From Erinaceus europaeus (lineage: Eukaryota > Chordata > Mammalia > Eulipotyphla > Erinaceidae), in NCBI RefSeq assembly GCF_950295315.1, contig NC_080168.1, positions 74,751,519 through 74,815,518 on the forward strand: a stretch of DNA of 64,000 bases, read 5' to 3'. This document shows, piece by piece, positions 1 through 11,619 of the stretch. Position 1 is the first letter of the stretch. Every line of letters begins with the position of its first letter. Under the pieces are notes generated by a model that was not told the origin of the DNA, did not search any database, and was given only the letters and a program-made list of their open reading frames with translations. Made by a program: the position numbers and the translations under genes.

Positions 1-704
1 GGCTTATCTCTACTCCACCCCCCCTACTCCTAGCATGCTTTCAAGACCTCTCTGGGAAAAAAAATGCATTCTTTCAGGTTTCTATGCAATATCTCTTATG
101 CTGATCTCCATACTCACTACCTTTGCTCTACTATCAGTTCTCCTGAGTTACCACTTTGACCACTACAGGAACCTCTTATTTTGTATTCATTTCTAGTTTC
201 TTCTTCTTCCAATCTACCAGACTGCATTTCTAAAATGTTACTCTCATCATATCAATCTGCAATTGAAAGATCAGGAGGTTTTTGACAATCTGTAGGGACA
301 ATTCAGATGTACTCTAATAACTTGGGGATAATGCCAGGGATGGGTCTGTCATTTCAAGTTCAAGCCTACTAAAATAGCCTATCTACTTTATTTGTCCAGG
401 TAAGTTTTAAGAAAGCCATCTCCCTTTTATTTATTACTTCCCACTTACATTTCCCCACACAACACAAGTCCACAAGTCAGGTATCTCTCAGAGGCATTTA
501 TTCTAGGCTGTTCACAAGGTTTCCTTATCTAAACCCATATGGCTGGATGGTCACTTATATATTCTGGACAGAACTGACTTTAACCTGTGTTTCTTCAGCA
601 AAACTGCAAACTCTTTTAAGGTAGTTGCCACATCTGAACAAATAAACCCGTAGTGCAGATGGGATATGTGTTCTAATTCAGTCATCATTATGTACTGGAT
701 AACA
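1..704. other. Single-copy sequence, nothing recognised
   Basis: AT-rich DNA without a long open frame, tandem repeat or recognisable mobile element. I see no splice-bounded coding segment on either strand. Confidence 0.4.
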
Positions 705-920
705 TCAGACAGTTAATCTCTTACTTTCCCTTTTATAAAACACAGATAATAGCCTATACAAGTCAAAACTGCTGTGAGGATCCAATGTTAAATGAGAGAT
801 GATGCTTTGAAAAATGATTTCTAGAAGTATTTCATGACATCAACATTATAATAATCATTCAATTTTATTATTTGTAGAAGTGAATGGATATAGAACAGGT
901 ACTTAGCACATACCTGGGAT
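705..920 (+). repeat. MIR SINE fragment (3' part)
   Basis: Resembles the MIR 3' half: a 'taatctcttactttcc' start, a 'tataaaacacagataata' segment, 'ctgtgaggatccaatgttaa', and the end 'acttagcaca'. This is an old pan-mammalian SINE and highly diverged. Confidence 0.55.
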
Positions 921-924
921 AGAC

Positions 925-2130
925 AACTTCTGGCCAAGATGGTGGTGAACCTGTTTTCACTTGCTGGTGCCATCACAACAAAAACTACAACAGACATGGA
1001 AAAACTCTCCAAGATATGAGCTTGGAGTTCAGATGAACTAACAGAGGAAAATGAGCCCAGAATGTCTCTACCACGGCTGCCTGGTGTGGTCCAGTTGCAT
1101 CTCTGGTGGCTGTCCAGTTCACCCAAGCAGATTCTAGTTAGAATCCCTGCCTCTGTGGCCAACTAGCTCTGATTAGGCCTCTGAGACCCATTGCCTCAGT
1201 GCCTGTTGGCCCTGGTCTTTACAGAGAGCCAAACATAATGGGAAGATAAAGTAAATTACTCAGGCCAAGATAGCTGCTTGAGGGAAATCCTAAATTCAAC
1301 AAAGCAATCTAAACCTCCTGAAGAAGAATTCACATTTATAGTTCTAGGGATTCTTGCTAAGTTGAGAAAAATTATGGAGGACTGCATAGAAACTAGAGGA
1401 ATGATGAGGAAATCGACAATTTCATAGCAGTGATCATATGAATGAATAGTGCAGTGACTGAACTAAAGAAATACACAACAGAGAATACCTACAGGAAGAC
1501 AGACATCAAGAGACTCAAATGGAGATAAAAAGTAGAAGAAATCACCCCAAAAATAGTAAAAAGAAAAAAATTACACTGAAACAAATGAGAGAGGTCTGAG
1601 AACATCAAAAGGAACATCATTCATATCATAGTATAAGAAGGAAGAGAAAGGGATAACATTCTTATCAGAAGAAAATTTAGCAGATAAATTTCCCCAAATT
1701 AAAGGAGACAGATAATCAGATCTGGGAGGCTCAAGTAACTCCAAGAAAAAAAGAATCCACACCTAAGTTCAACAACACACATAATAGTTAAAATGACAGA
1801 TCAAAGACAAAGAGATCATCCTGAAACTTCTAGAGAAAAATCAAATAATGACCTTTAAAGGAAATCCCAAAACACTGTCAGAAACTCTAAAATCAGGAAA
1901 GAATTAGCAGGACATATTCCAAGTTCTGAATGGAAAAGACATTCACTCAAAAATAATTTATCTTTCTAGGTTATAACTCATATTTGAAGGAAGCACAAAG
2001 ATCTTTTCAAACAAGCAAATGCTGAAAAAAATTTATAACTATTAAACCACACCTACAAGAAACACTAAAGGCACTCATGAAATGAAAATATAGAATGACT
2101 TCACCCAGAGAGGAGAAACAGGAAAGCTAG
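925..2130 (+). mobile_element. Ancient L1/HAL1 remnant (5' region and ORF1-derived)
   Basis: A purine-rich sense strand begins near a 'ccaagatggtgg' motif typical of old L1 5' regions. It ends with an ORF1/HAL1-like 3' stretch around 1,990-2,090 ('caaacaagcaaatgctga', 'cctacaagaaacactaaa', 'gcactcatgaaatgaaaa'). No frame is open for any useful length, so this is a dead, heavily mutated copy. The exact subfamily cannot be set by eye. Confidence 0.6.
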
Positions 2131-2512
2131 GAAAAGCCCAACAAAGAGTATGGACTCAATAGCAGAACTGAGGGTGTGTATGTGTGTATGTTGGGGGCGG
2201 GGAGTTAGAGAGAGAAGGTGGTCCTATGGACTTTGGTGGAGGGATACCTGAGCTCTGGTGGGGCTAGTAATGAGGTAATATATTTCAAGAAGGTAAGAAA
2301 TTATACTTCTAAAACATTTACAGACTTGTAAACTATGGTCACTTCAAAACCAAAATCATTTGAAAGTTTTATCTATCCTTGGGGTACTGAATCTATGCAA
2401 GAACTCTGTAAAAGACCTTGCCTACAGTCATAAAATATATATGCAGACATGATGACTCTGGTGGTGTTTAAATAGTGCACATTATCTGTTTTCTGAATGC
2501 CCTGTGACAGTG
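2131..2512 (+). repeat. L1-type 3' tail shared with two other places
   Basis: The stretch around 2,280-2,345 ('aagaaattatacttctaa', then 'cttgtaaactatgg') recurs in diverged form near 28,820-28,880 and 36,830-36,900. It is probably a 3' UTR/tail of an older hedgehog LINE subfamily following the HAL1-like body. No coding capacity is visible. Confidence 0.4.
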
Positions 2513-2963
2513 TTTTTTAAAATAGTTTATTTATTTATTGGATAGAGATAGCCAGAGAGAAATTGAAAGGGAAGGGAGAGTTAGAGAGGAGAGAGGGGGA
2601 TGGGTGGTGATGCACCTGGTTGAGTGCACATTACAATGTCCAAGGGCTCAAGTTAGAGCCCCTGGTCCCCACCTGTAGGTAGAAAGCTTTGTGAGTGGTG
2701 AAGCAGTGCTGCAGGTGTATCTCTTTCTCCCTCTCTATCCCCTCCTACCCTCTCAATTTCTGGCTGTCTCTATCCAATTAATAAAGGTAATAAAATTTTT
2801 TAAAAGATTTTTTATAAAAAAGAGAATAGAGATTCACTGCTTTTGAAGATTAATACACCCACCCCCTATGCCTGCACCCCTGGAAGTGAGAACTGGGCTT
2901 GAACCCAGGTCCTTGCACATGGTAATGTGTGTGCTTAACTGTGTGCCACTGCCCAGCCCTTTG
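2513..2963 (-). mobile_element. ERI-type tRNA SINE (antisense), split by another SINE
   Basis: The left piece is a reversed SINE tail (TTTATTTATTGGATAGAGA, then AGCCAGAGAGAAATTGA). The right piece (about 2,813-2,963) is the reversed tRNA-like head, with 'gggcttgaacccaggtcc' (reverse B-box) and 'tgccactgcccagccc'. A sense SINE lies between them, so this copy is the older one. Confidence 0.75.
2597..2812 (+). mobile_element. ERI-type tRNA SINE (sense), nested
   Basis: The head 'ggtggtgatgcacctggttg', a 'gtgaagcagtgctgcag' motif, the CT-rich body and 'tggctgtctctatccaatta' plus an A-rich tail make a near-complete sense SINE. It sits inside an antisense copy. The B-box is degenerate ('caagttagagcccc'). 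Confidence 0.75.
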
Positions 2964-3032
2964 CAACAATATTGTAATAATGTCTTTATATAAATATTTT
3001 AATTTACTTATTTATTTTTGTGTGTGTGTGTG

Positions 3033-3235
3033 TTTTCATTGTCTTTATTTATTTATTGGATAGAGACAGCCAGAAATCGAGAGGGAAGGGGATGATAGGG
3101 AGAGAGACAGAGAGACTCCTGCAACACTGCTTCACCACTTGTGAAGATTTCCCCCTGCAGGTGGGGACCGGGGACTTGAACCTGGGTCCTTGCGCATTGT
3201 GACGTGTGCAATCAGGTGTGCCACCACACAGCCCC
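3033..3235 (-). mobile_element. ERI-type tRNA SINE (antisense)
   Basis: Full reversed structure: A-rich tail as TTTATTTATTGGATAGAGA, 'cagccagaaatcgag', 'gcttcaccacttgtgaag', 'gacttgaacctgggtcc' (reverse B-box) and the head end 'gccaccacacagcccc'. A short GT repeat lies just left of it, at about 3,019-3,033. Confidence 0.85.
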
Positions 3236-3904
3236 CATAGTTTTTAAATATGTAAAAATAAGCCCCCAGCAATATAATCTACAGATAACACTTTGAAGAA
3301 CGTAAGCTCAGCCAGTACATTCCTGACTCATTGGTTAACACCCTGGATGAAACCACCCCCACCCTGAAAACAGGGAGATCATCATCATGTATCTTTCCCT
3401 GTGTGCCCCCAAGGGCCTCTACAGCTATAATTGCCAGGTGAGTGGGACAGTCATCCAGATCTGTCAACATCTCATAATTAGCCTCTCCTTTCTTTGTTTT
3501 CCTTGTTCCACATCTTTGTTATGCCAGTTCCTCTAAGGCCTTCCTCTCAGGCAGCACAAATCACAAAACCAGGGCCCTGGAGACCTCAGTCAAGATGACA
3601 TTCAGCCACTCCAATATTCTTTACTTGATATTGTGTTTTTCAGATTACTAAAAGTCATCATCAGGTGATAATCCAATCTTTAATAAACTTTAAGTTATTT
3701 CTACTAAGATCAAAACTGAGGCTGTGGAGAGGGAAGAGTGGAGAGAAGATTCATTCTTTCCTCTGTGAGTCAGTGACCAACCGGGAATAGAGGCCCAGGG
3801 CCTGACAAATGAAGGAGATACCCACACAAAACATGGCCTGGAAGACATGTGTTTATACACAAAAGAAGAGTTCCAGTCACTACTGACTTGCTTTGCATTT
3901 TGTT
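3236..3904. other. Single-copy stretch, nothing recognised
   Basis: No long frame, repeat or splice-bounded coding block was recognised. Small open frames here look like chance. Confidence 0.4.
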
Positions 3905-4700
3905 TCACTTTTTTATTTTTAATTTTTTTTATTTATAAGATGGAAATATTGACAATACTATCAAATAAGAGGGGTACATTTCCACACAATGCCCACCCCA
4001 GAGCTCTATATCTAATCCCCTCCCTTCATAGCTGCCCTATTCTTTTTTTAATGTTTATTTATTGACTTATTTATTCCCTTTTGTTGCCCTTGTTTTTTAT
4101 TGCTGTAGTTATTGTCATCGTTGTTGAATAGGACAGAGAAATGGAGAGAGGAAGGGAAGACAGAGAGGGGGAGAGAAAGATAGACACTTGCAGACCTGCT
4201 TCACCACCTGTGAAGTGACTCCCCTTCAGGTGGGGAACCAGGGGCTCGAACTGGGATCCTTCCACTGGTCCTTCTGCTTTGTGCCATGTGTGCTTAACCT
4301 GCTGTGGTACTGCCCGATTCCTCATAGCTTCCCTATTTTTTATCCCTCTGAGAGTATGGACCCAGGATCACTGAGGGGTGCAGAAGGTGGAAGGTCTGGC
4401 TTCTGTAATTGCTTCCCCGCTGAACATGGGCATTGGCAGGTCAATCCATACTCCCAGCCTGTCCCTCTCTTTCCCTAGTGGGGCAGGGATGTGGGGAGGC
4501 AGGGTTCCAAGACAAATGGTGGAGTCCTCTGCCCAAAGAAGTCAGGTTGGCATCATGATATCAACTGGAACCTGGTGGCTACTTCTCTGGACACAGCCTG
4601 AAGTGAAGTATGCCAAGGTGGTACTGGTTACACTGATTAGGTTGGGCTCAGCAGGTGCAGTTATCAGTTGGTATGACTTGAGAGAAGCATGCAGGAATAT
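3905..4700 (-). mobile_element. L1 3' UTR copy, antisense, interrupted by a SINE
   Basis: It opens with a T-rich tract (reversed poly(A)) and then carries the reversed common L1 3' UTR: 'gagtatggacccaggatc', 'ggtctggcttctgtaattgc' and 'ccctagtggggcaggg'. The copy is split at 4,046-4,321 by an antisense SINE, with 'catagctgccctatt' to its left and 'catagcttccctatt' to its right as a near-perfect target duplication. Confidence 0.8.
4046..4321 (-). mobile_element. ERI-type SINE, long 'GGGCAACAAAAGGG' subtype, antisense
   Basis: Reversed tail ('cccttttgttgcccttg'), 'ggacagagaaatggagag', 'agacctgcttcaccacctg', 'gggctcgaactgggatcc' and the head end 'tactgcccgattcc'. It lies inside the antisense L1 3' UTR and is flanked by the duplicated 'catagct(g/t)ccctatt'. 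Confidence 0.88.
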
Positions 4701-4751
4701 GAGCCCCACCCTAGAGGTTCCAGTACTGGGAGATGTATGGGCTTTAAAGAG

Positions 4752-6181
4752 AAAGGAACAGAACCGGAGGCATCACACTGCCAGATCTCAAACTGTATTA
4801 TAGGGCCATTGTCATCAAAACTGCTTGGTACTGGAATATGAACAGACACACTGACCAGTGGAATAGAATTGAGAGCCCAGAAATGAGACCCACACGTATG
4901 GACATCTAATCTTTGACAAAGGGGCCCAGACTATTATATGGGGGAAGCAGAATCTCTTCAACAAATGGTGTTGGAAACAATGGGTTGAAACATGCAGAAG
5001 AATGAAACTGAATCACTGTATTTCACCAAATACAAAAGTAAATTCCAAGTGGATCAAGGACTTGGATGTTAGACCAGAAACTATCAGATACTTAGAGGAA
5101 AATATTGGAAGAACTTTTTTCCACATAAATTTTAAAGACATTTTCAATGAAACGAATCCAATTACAAGAAAGACTAAGGCAAGTATAAACCTATGGGACT
5201 ACATCAAATTAAAAAGCTTCTTCACAGCAAAAGAAACCACTACCCAAATCAAGAGACCCCTCACAGAATGGGAGAAGATCTTTACATGCCATACATCAGA
5301 TAAGAGTTTAATAACCAACATATATAAAGAGCTTGCCAGACTCAACAACAAGACAACAAATAACCCCATCCAAAAATGGGGGGAGGACATGGACAGAATA
5401 TTCACCACAGAAGAGATCCAAAAGGCCGAGAAACACATGAAAAAATGCTCCAAGTCTCTGATTGTCAGAGAAATGCAAATCAAGACAACAATGAGATATC
5501 ACTTCACTCCTGTGAGAATGTCACACATCAGAAAAGGTAACAGCAGCAAATGCTGGAGAGGGTGTGGGGTCAAAGGAACCCTCCTGCACTGCTGGTGCGA
5601 ATGTCAATTGGTCCAACCTCTGTGGAGAACAGTCTGGAGAACTCTCAGAAGGCTAGAAATGGACCTACCCTATGACCCTGCAATTCCCCTCCTGGGGATA
5701 TATCCTAAGGAACCCAACACATCCATCCAAAAAGATCTGTGTACACATATGTTCTTGGCAGCACAATTTGTAATAGCCAAAACCTGGAAGCAACCCAGGT
5801 TTCCAACAACAGATGAGTGGCTAAGCAAGTTGTGGTATATATACACAATGGAATACTACTAAGCTGTAAAAAATGGTGACTTCACCGTTTTCAGCCGATC
5901 TTGGATGGACCTTGAAAAAATCATGTTGAGTGAAATAAGTCAGGAACAGAAGGATGAATACGGGATGATCTCACTCTCAGGCCGAAGTTGAAAAACAAGA
6001 TTAGAAAAGAAAACACAAGTCAAACCTGAAATGGAATTGGAGTATTACACCAAAGTGAAAGACTCTGGGGTGGGTGGGTGGGTGGGGAGAATACAGGTCC
6101 ATGAAAAATGATGAATGAAATAGTGGGGGTTGTATTGTTAAATGGGAATCTGGGGAATGTTATGCATGTAAAAAAAAAAAA
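4752..6181 (+). mobile_element. 5'-truncated L1: ORF2 C-terminus, short 3' UTR, poly(A)
   Basis: Starts within ORF2 ('ggaggcatcacactgcc') and runs through the ORF2 C-terminal region to a stop at 5,860-5,862. About 300 bp of 3' UTR follow, with a GGGT repeat near 6,068-6,085 and 'gggggttgtattgttaaatg', then an A12 tail at 6,170-6,181. It butts against an antisense L1 3' UTR on its left. Confidence 0.88.
5002..5862 (+). pseudogene. L1 ORF2 C-terminal fragment (286 codons)
   Basis: The 286-codon open frame is the C-terminal part of LINE-1 ORF2p, beyond the reverse transcriptase. Early landmarks are '[20 protein letters not shown]' and '[17 protein letters not shown]'. Further along are '[20 protein letters not shown]', '[18 protein letters not shown]' (the Cys-rich knuckle-like element of ORF2p) and the terminus 'WYIYTMEYY'. 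The upstream frame (4,752-4,998) carries at least one frameshift near 4,890. There is no endonuclease or polymerase core, so it cannot act alone. In full elements ORF2p nicks target DNA and reverse-transcribes L1 RNA. Confidence 0.88.
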
Positions 6182-6735
6182 AGGAAGAAGAAGTAGAAAC
6201 GCAAAGCAGAAATTGACTGAGTTTGGAGTATGGCACCAAAGTAAGAAAGCAGAAGTATACTAGAGTTTGCAGTGAGTACCTCCCTAATACTTCCTCTCCA
6301 CTTTTCCAAGCTTTGGGTCCATGATTGCTCAACAATTTGTTTGGCTTTGTATGTTAACTCTCTTTTCAGTCACCAGGTTCCAGGTGTCATCAGGATGCCG
6401 GCCAGACTTCCCTGGATTGAAGACCCCACCAATATGTCCTGGAGCTCAGCTTCCCCAGAGACCCACCCTACTAGGGAAAGAGAGAGGCAGACTGGGAGTA
6501 TGGACCAACCAGTCAACGCCCATGTTCAGCGGGGAAGCAATTACAGAAGCCAGACCTTCTACCTTCTGCAACCCACAATGACCCTGGGTCCATGCTCCCA
6601 GAGGGATAGAGAATGGGAAAGCTATCAGGGGAGGGGGTGGGATATGGAGATTGGGTGGTGGGAATTGTGTGGAGTTGTACCCCTCCTACCCTATGGTTTT
6701 GTTAATTAATCCTTTCTTAAATAAAAAAAAAATAA
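6182..6735 (+). mobile_element. L1 3' UTR copy (long-UTR subfamily), sense
   Basis: Contains the widespread 3' UTR landmarks 'ctttgggtccatgattg', 'caattacagaagccagacc' and 'tggagttgtacccctcc', and ends in an A-rich tract. It is closely similar to 59,170-59,600, the tail of the L1 at 56-59.6 kb. Confidence 0.8.
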
Positions 6736-6879
6736 AAAAAGAATTATCACATTAAAAAAAAAAAAAGAGAAAGGGGAAGTTTACTGCTGTCTTAAAGATT
6801 AAAAAAAAAGGCAATAGATAATTATTACTATAACCAAATTATTTGGCAATTAGGTTACCTTTTATTTAGAAGAGAATTT

Positions 6880-6950
6880 TTTATTATTATCTTTATTTGA
6901 CAGAGACAGCCAGAAACCAAGAGGAAGGGGGATATAGAGAGGGAATGTGA
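6880..6950 (-). mobile_element. SINE tail fragment, antisense
   Basis: A reversed tail and body start ('tctttatttgacagagacag', 'ccagaaaccaagagg') without a recognisable tRNA-like head. The following 120 bp may be its diverged remainder. Confidence 0.55.
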
Positions 6951-7125
6951 CAACACTGTAAGCAGAGATCTTGACAGTATCCTCCTGCTCTAGAACCTCA
7001 CACCTTCTCTGTGTCCCTTCCCCTGACTCAAATGGCACTTCAGAATCAGGCAGCCATCTCAGCACTGCAGGCTAGTGTGTGCTTAGTCTGGATTCAGTGC
7101 CAGTAAGAACTAGAAAAGTCAGAGG

Positions 7126-7340
7126 GAGGCCGGGTGGTGGCACACCTGGTTGAGCACACATGTCGCAATGCGCAAGGACCCAGATTCGAGCCCCCGGGCC
7201 CTTGCCTGCAGGGGAAAGCTTTCTGAGTGGTGAAGCAGTGTTGCAAGTATCTCTGTCTCTCTCCCTGTCTCTCTCACCCCTTTTCCTCTTGATTTCTGGC
7301 TGTTTCCTCCAATAAATTAAAGATAATTTAAAAAAAGAAA
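7126..7340 (+). mobile_element. ERI-type tRNA SINE (sense)
   Basis: Head 'ccgggtggtggcacacctgg', B-box 'gattcgagcccc', 'gtgaagcagtgttgca', 'tttctggctgtttcc' and an A-rich tail with GAAA repeats. Confidence 0.87.
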
Positions 7341-7432
7341 GAAAGAAAAGTCAGAGGAAGCAAAGAGAGAAACAGTTAAAGAATACCTACATGAAAAAGG
7401 ACTAGAAAGAGAACTTAAGCAGCAAGGATAGT

Positions 7433-7755
7433 GGGGGCTGGGCAGTAGCGCAGCAGGTTAAGCACACGTGGCGCAAAGTGCAAGGACTGGCATAAGGATC
7501 CCTGTTCAAGCCCCCAATTCCCCATCTGCAGGGGAGTCGCTTCACAGGTGGTGAAGCAGGTCTGCAGGTGTCTATCTTTCTCTCCCCGTTTTCACCTCCT
7601 CTCTCCATTTCTCTCTATCCTATCCAACAAGGAAGGACATCAACAGCAACAATAACAAAATAACCACAAGGGCAACAAAAGGGGGGAAAATGGCCTCCAG
7701 GAGCAGTGGATTCATGGTGCAGGCATTTAGCCTCAGCAATAACCCTGGAGAAAAA
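7433..7755 (+). mobile_element. ERI-type SINE, long subtype with extra 3' module
   Basis: Head 'gggctgggcagtagcgcagc', B-box 'gttcaagcccc', then 'cacaagggcaacaaaagg'. After that comes an extra module, 'ggagcagtggattcatggtg' through 'aaccctggag', which also appears at 10,170-10,235 and in reverse in several antisense copies. Its recurrence shows it belongs to the SINE family. Confidence 0.8.
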
Positions 7756-7764
7756 AGAAGCAAG

Positions 7765-7990
7765 GACAGTAAGGAAAAAACCTAAGGTGAAACTGGGACT
7801 GGGCACAGGGGAAGGGGATGGCATGGAGGAGAGCTCTGGGGTCCCGGTGCATGATGGTTGGGGGACCTGGATTGGGGTAGTGAGTGTCTTGCTGACACCT
7901 ATCAAGGGAGATGAGAGACTGAACCCCTGTGTCAACAGCTGTACTGTAAAACACTAACTATTCAATAAAGTAAAATAAAAAAAAGAGACT
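7765..7990 (+). repeat. LINE 3'-end-like repeat
   Basis: 'tgcatgatggttggggg' with 'cacctatcaaggg', ending in AATAAAG and an A-rich tract. Diverged relatives are seen at 61,680-61,740 and 62,870-63,010. It is probably the 3' end of an L1 subfamily. Confidence 0.5.
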
Positions 7991-8760
7991 TAGAACAGGT
8001 TTCAAAAATTTTTACGGTTCCAAGAAAAAGATAACTAAGGTGCAGGCAAGAGAGCCTCATAGGGGTTTTCTATGGTCTAGAAGCGCCAAGGCCTCACTAA
8101 TCTTACCACAGTTGCTGAAGCCTAAGTGTTGTGCTTTCTGTTAGCCTCTCCCTCCACAGGCACCTGTGTTCCAGCTCAAGAAGCCTTTGATGTTCAGGGT
8201 CATGTGTAAATAGCATCAGGGGCCACAAAGACTTTAGCTAAAAGAGACCATAGACCATCTAAAGTGGGCATACAGGACCTTTTCCCTAGCAAAGGCACTG
8301 TGACTTATCTCAATGCACCACGTTTTACATGCTGAGAGGTTCCACCTCATTGAGGTTCAGTTGCTGGACTATAATGTACATGCATTTCATTCCCTCACCA
8401 GACAACTCTAAGGACTGTGTTTTCTATTTCTAATTGTCAAGATTAAGATAGGTCAGAATGAGTTGTAGGTCATGGAAAGGAACCTCTGAAGACAGGTGAG
8501 AACTTTTTGTGGGTAGGTGCCAGGGAGACCTAGATCCAGAATGTCTCGAGGTGGCCTTATTGTCATGTCAGCCATGGCGATGTTTACCTGGCCGATGAAG
8601 ATAAGAGTGCTTCCTGTGACTAGGGAGTACCATAAGGACCTCACAAAGAGGAACTCAGTCTGCCCTCACTGAGGTGAGTATTCTTGTCCACTTCCCACAG
8701 AGGGAGAGACAAGGCAGAGGAAGGTGAGGGGTTGCTTGAGGTTTGCACACTAATAAAAAG
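7991..8760. other. Single-copy stretch, nothing recognised
   Basis: No repeat family or coding signal was identified. It may be diverged LINE sequence upstream of the L1 3' UTR that follows. Confidence 0.35.
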
Positions 8761-9995
8761 CAGCCTTGTTGAGCCTAGACATCTAACAGACCCCCTCTCT
8801 CCACCATCACTGGTCATCTCCAACAGGAACATCATAAACCCTCTGTGGGTTTATAGGACCTTGCCCTCAGTGTAGAGTAACAGTGGTAGAAATTGCCCCA
8901 CTCTCTGAAGGGAGGCTGGCTTAACATACTCTGTCACTCAAGGAAGACGGGTCCTGACATCAGTGTAGCTTAGAATGTTCCTAGCTGTGACCATGGACTG
9001 TGAGCTCAGTCTGACAAGGATACAGAGGTTACACAGGCTCCTGTGCTGAATGCGAATAGACACGGGGCCCAGGTAAGATCGAAGGGTATTTACAGTTAAT
9101 GGTATTTATATACTTTTCCCCATATATAGTAGCTACTCTGTCCTGATCGAGCTTTTTGGTTCTATTCACAACTCTGACACAATCCTCCCAGACAATACTT
9201 TTAGTCTACCTGCATGCTATCACGTTCAGGCAAAAATTAGTAAAGTCATGAGCCACTTGAAATATATCTAAAATAGACTTCCTAGTTTCTTCTAACACGA
9301 AGATCCCTAATCTCATCTGCTATATTCTTAGCTTTAGGTTCTTAAGTATTAAAATTTTGTTCTGCTATATTTTTTAAATATTTCAATTTTATATTTATTA
9401 TCTTTATTGGATAAAGACAGCCAGAAATCAAGAGGGAAGGAGGAGATAGAGAGGGTGAGAGACAGAGACACCTGCAATACTGCTTCACCACTCATGAAGC
9501 TTCCCTCCTGCAAGTGGGGACTGGGGACTTGAACCTAGATCCTTGAGCACTATAACATGTGCGCTCAACCAGGTGCACCACCACCTGGCCCCTCTGCTTT
9601 ACTTTTTAATACTTTTCAGCCATTAAGTTGCAGAAGCTACAATCACACCAACCTGAGTTCCCTGGGCAGATGACCTCACCAATGTGTCCTGGAACCCCAC
9701 CACCCCAGAGCCCTGCACCGCAAGGGAAAGTCAGAAATAGGCTGGGAGTATGAATCAACCTGTCACTGCCAATGTCCAGAGGAGAAGCAATTACAGAAGC
9801 CAGGCCTTCCACCTTCCACAGCCCATAAATATCTCTGGTCCATACTGCCTACTAGAGGGAAAAAGAAAAGGGAACTTTCCAATGGAGGGGATGGGATGTG
9901 GAACTCTGGTTGGTGGGGACTGCATGGAATTTTACGCCCACCCCCAAATCCCACAATCTTGCCGATCATTATTAAACCACTAATAAAAAATTATT
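8761..9995 (+). mobile_element. L1 long 3' UTR copy, sense, split by a SINE
   Basis: Collinear with 15,360-16,400: 'ctctgaagggaggctgg', 'gttacacaggctcctgtg', 'atggtatttatatactt', 'caattacagaagccaggcc' and an AATAAA-like end. An antisense SINE interrupts it at 9,375-9,592. It contains no ORF2 sequence. Confidence 0.8.
9375..9592 (-). mobile_element. ERI-type tRNA SINE (antisense)
   Basis: 'attggataaagacagccag', 'gcttcaccactcatgaagc', 'gacttgaacctagatcc' and the head end 'gcaccaccacctggcccc', inserted into an L1 3' UTR. Confidence 0.85.
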
Positions 9996-9996
9996 A

Positions 9997-10245
9997 ATGG
10001 GGCAGGATCCATGGTGCAAAGTGCAAGGACTGGCGTAAGGATCACAGTTCGAGCCTCCAGCTCCCCACCTGCAGGGAGTTCGCTTCACAAGTGGTGAAGC
10101 AGCTATGCAGGTGTCTGTCTTTCCAGCAACAGCAGCAATAACAACAAGGGCAACAAAAAATGAGAAAAAACATGGCCTCTAAGAGCAGTGGATTCATAGT
10201 GCAGGCACCAAGCCCCAGTGACGACCCTGGAGGATATATATCAAA
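9997..10245 (+). mobile_element. ERI-type SINE, long subtype with 3' module, truncated head
   Basis: 'ggcgtaaggatcacagttcg', 'agtggtgaagcagctatgc', 'caacaagggcaacaaaa', then the extra module 'gagcagtggattcatagtgc' and 'gacgaccctggagg'. The CT-rich body is shortened. Confidence 0.8.
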
Positions 10246-10800
10246 GTTTTTTTTTTTTTTTTTTTAAAGGGCAGCCTTGGGATCTGAACTGATGTTGTCT
10301 TACTTGAAAGTCCTGCCTCTGGCTCAGGTCACCTTGGCTCCTGGGATGGTCACTGTCAACTGGGAAAGCCCAGGGAGCACTGGAAGCCCTTCTGGAGGCT
10401 GCCTCTAGCCCCTTATGAAGGCTGCTCTCATCCAACCAGGATCCAGTGGGACTCTGGGCAGGCCCAAGGCACAGAAATGACAGCAAAGGTACAAGGCAAA
10501 GGGCAGTGTTAGAGTTGAAGCTGGCTGTCTGCAGCTGGCATGCTGGCAAACCATGATCTATGCCATAGGGCAGGGGTTCCAAGGCACAATGAGGTGCCAG
10601 TAAAACACAGGTGGCAGCCTGCTCTTCTTCCTGGGAAGCCTGAGGAGAGGAGGGCTGAGGTAGCCAGCATGACACATGCTGAGCCTGGACAACAGGTAGG
10701 GAGGCCTGGGAGTAGAGGTTCCGCTGCACCTCACAAGTGCCAGGAAGAGAGGCAGAAGGAATGGGGGTGGTCCTAGTAATCCCAGAGGAAGCTGGGGCAG
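10246..10800 (-). other. Possible minus-strand retroposed mRNA 3' part
   Basis: A run of about 20 T at 10,247-10,266 reads as poly(A) on the minus strand. It is followed leftward-to-right by GC-richer, non-repeat sequence. A minus frame of about 160 codons is open (10,241-10,729), but its product is Ser/Pro/Gln-rich, matches nothing I know, and ends in lysines encoded by the A tract. I see no AATAAA in the expected place and no clear target duplication. It may be a processed pseudogene of an mRNA tail, or simple chance. Confidence 0.25.
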
Positions 10801-11619
10801 ATGATGGGTGCAGAATGGAACAAGGAGAAGGTTAAAAACATTAAAATGTGAAGTCCAGACAGTTCACAGGATACTACAATAGAGATTACAGAACTGAGAA
10901 GTACTGATGTTGCAGTATCTCAGAAACACACGGTGTGAGCATTTGTCGTGGGGAGTGGGATTGTGGGCCAGGGGATCTGAAGAGGGTGGGGCTGGCAGCT
11001 GGGAGAGTTTTCTCTCTCCCTTTCCTGCACAGTCCTAGTACTCATCCATGGGTCAGCAAAAATATTAGTAGCCCCCCCCTGCCACCCAGCGTCTCCAGCT
11101 GGATGCTGTCATCATCTTCTAACTGGAAGCAATGTCCTCAGTGCTCCAGCAGAGTCCCTTGCACATATGATTATAATTAGTAATTTTTTCAAAGAACAAA
11201 CAATAGTAGACCTATAGTAGTAGCTGTTGAATTAGATGTAATGCATTATTACAGGTTAAACTAGCATCATAGGATTCGGTCAGGATCCCTGGAGTGACTT
11301 ACAAGAAGTCTATAAAGCATACATATGATAATTAAAAAAATCATCTTGTGTATTTTGGTCCCTTAATGCATTTGCTGTAGCATCACTTCTCAGGAAGATA
11401 ATTTCAATGCTAAAACTGAGACAGTAAAAAGTTACATCCTAGCTTTATATGGTATTAAAGCTTTATGCCTTTAATTTAAATATTTGCTTTCTTTGGAGAC
11501 TATAGGAAAAGCTTATAACCTCTTTTGCTCAAAATTAACACAATTTACTAGTTCAGTTTAATCCTCAGTATGTCTTCATTGTTATTTCAATATATGCATA
11601 TATGTGATTTCCCTTATTT
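10801..11619. other. Single-copy stretch, nothing recognised
   Basis: Non-repetitive, mixed GC. A minus-strand donor-like GTAAGT near 11,293 lacks a usable exon upstream. Confidence 0.35.

Noticed and set aside
4640..4760. Junction of antisense L1 3' UTR with sense L1 ORF2 as a twin-priming inversion
   Set aside because: Twin priming inverts the 5' part of one insertion. Here the reversed part is the 3' UTR with its own reversed poly(A), so two separate insertions are simpler.
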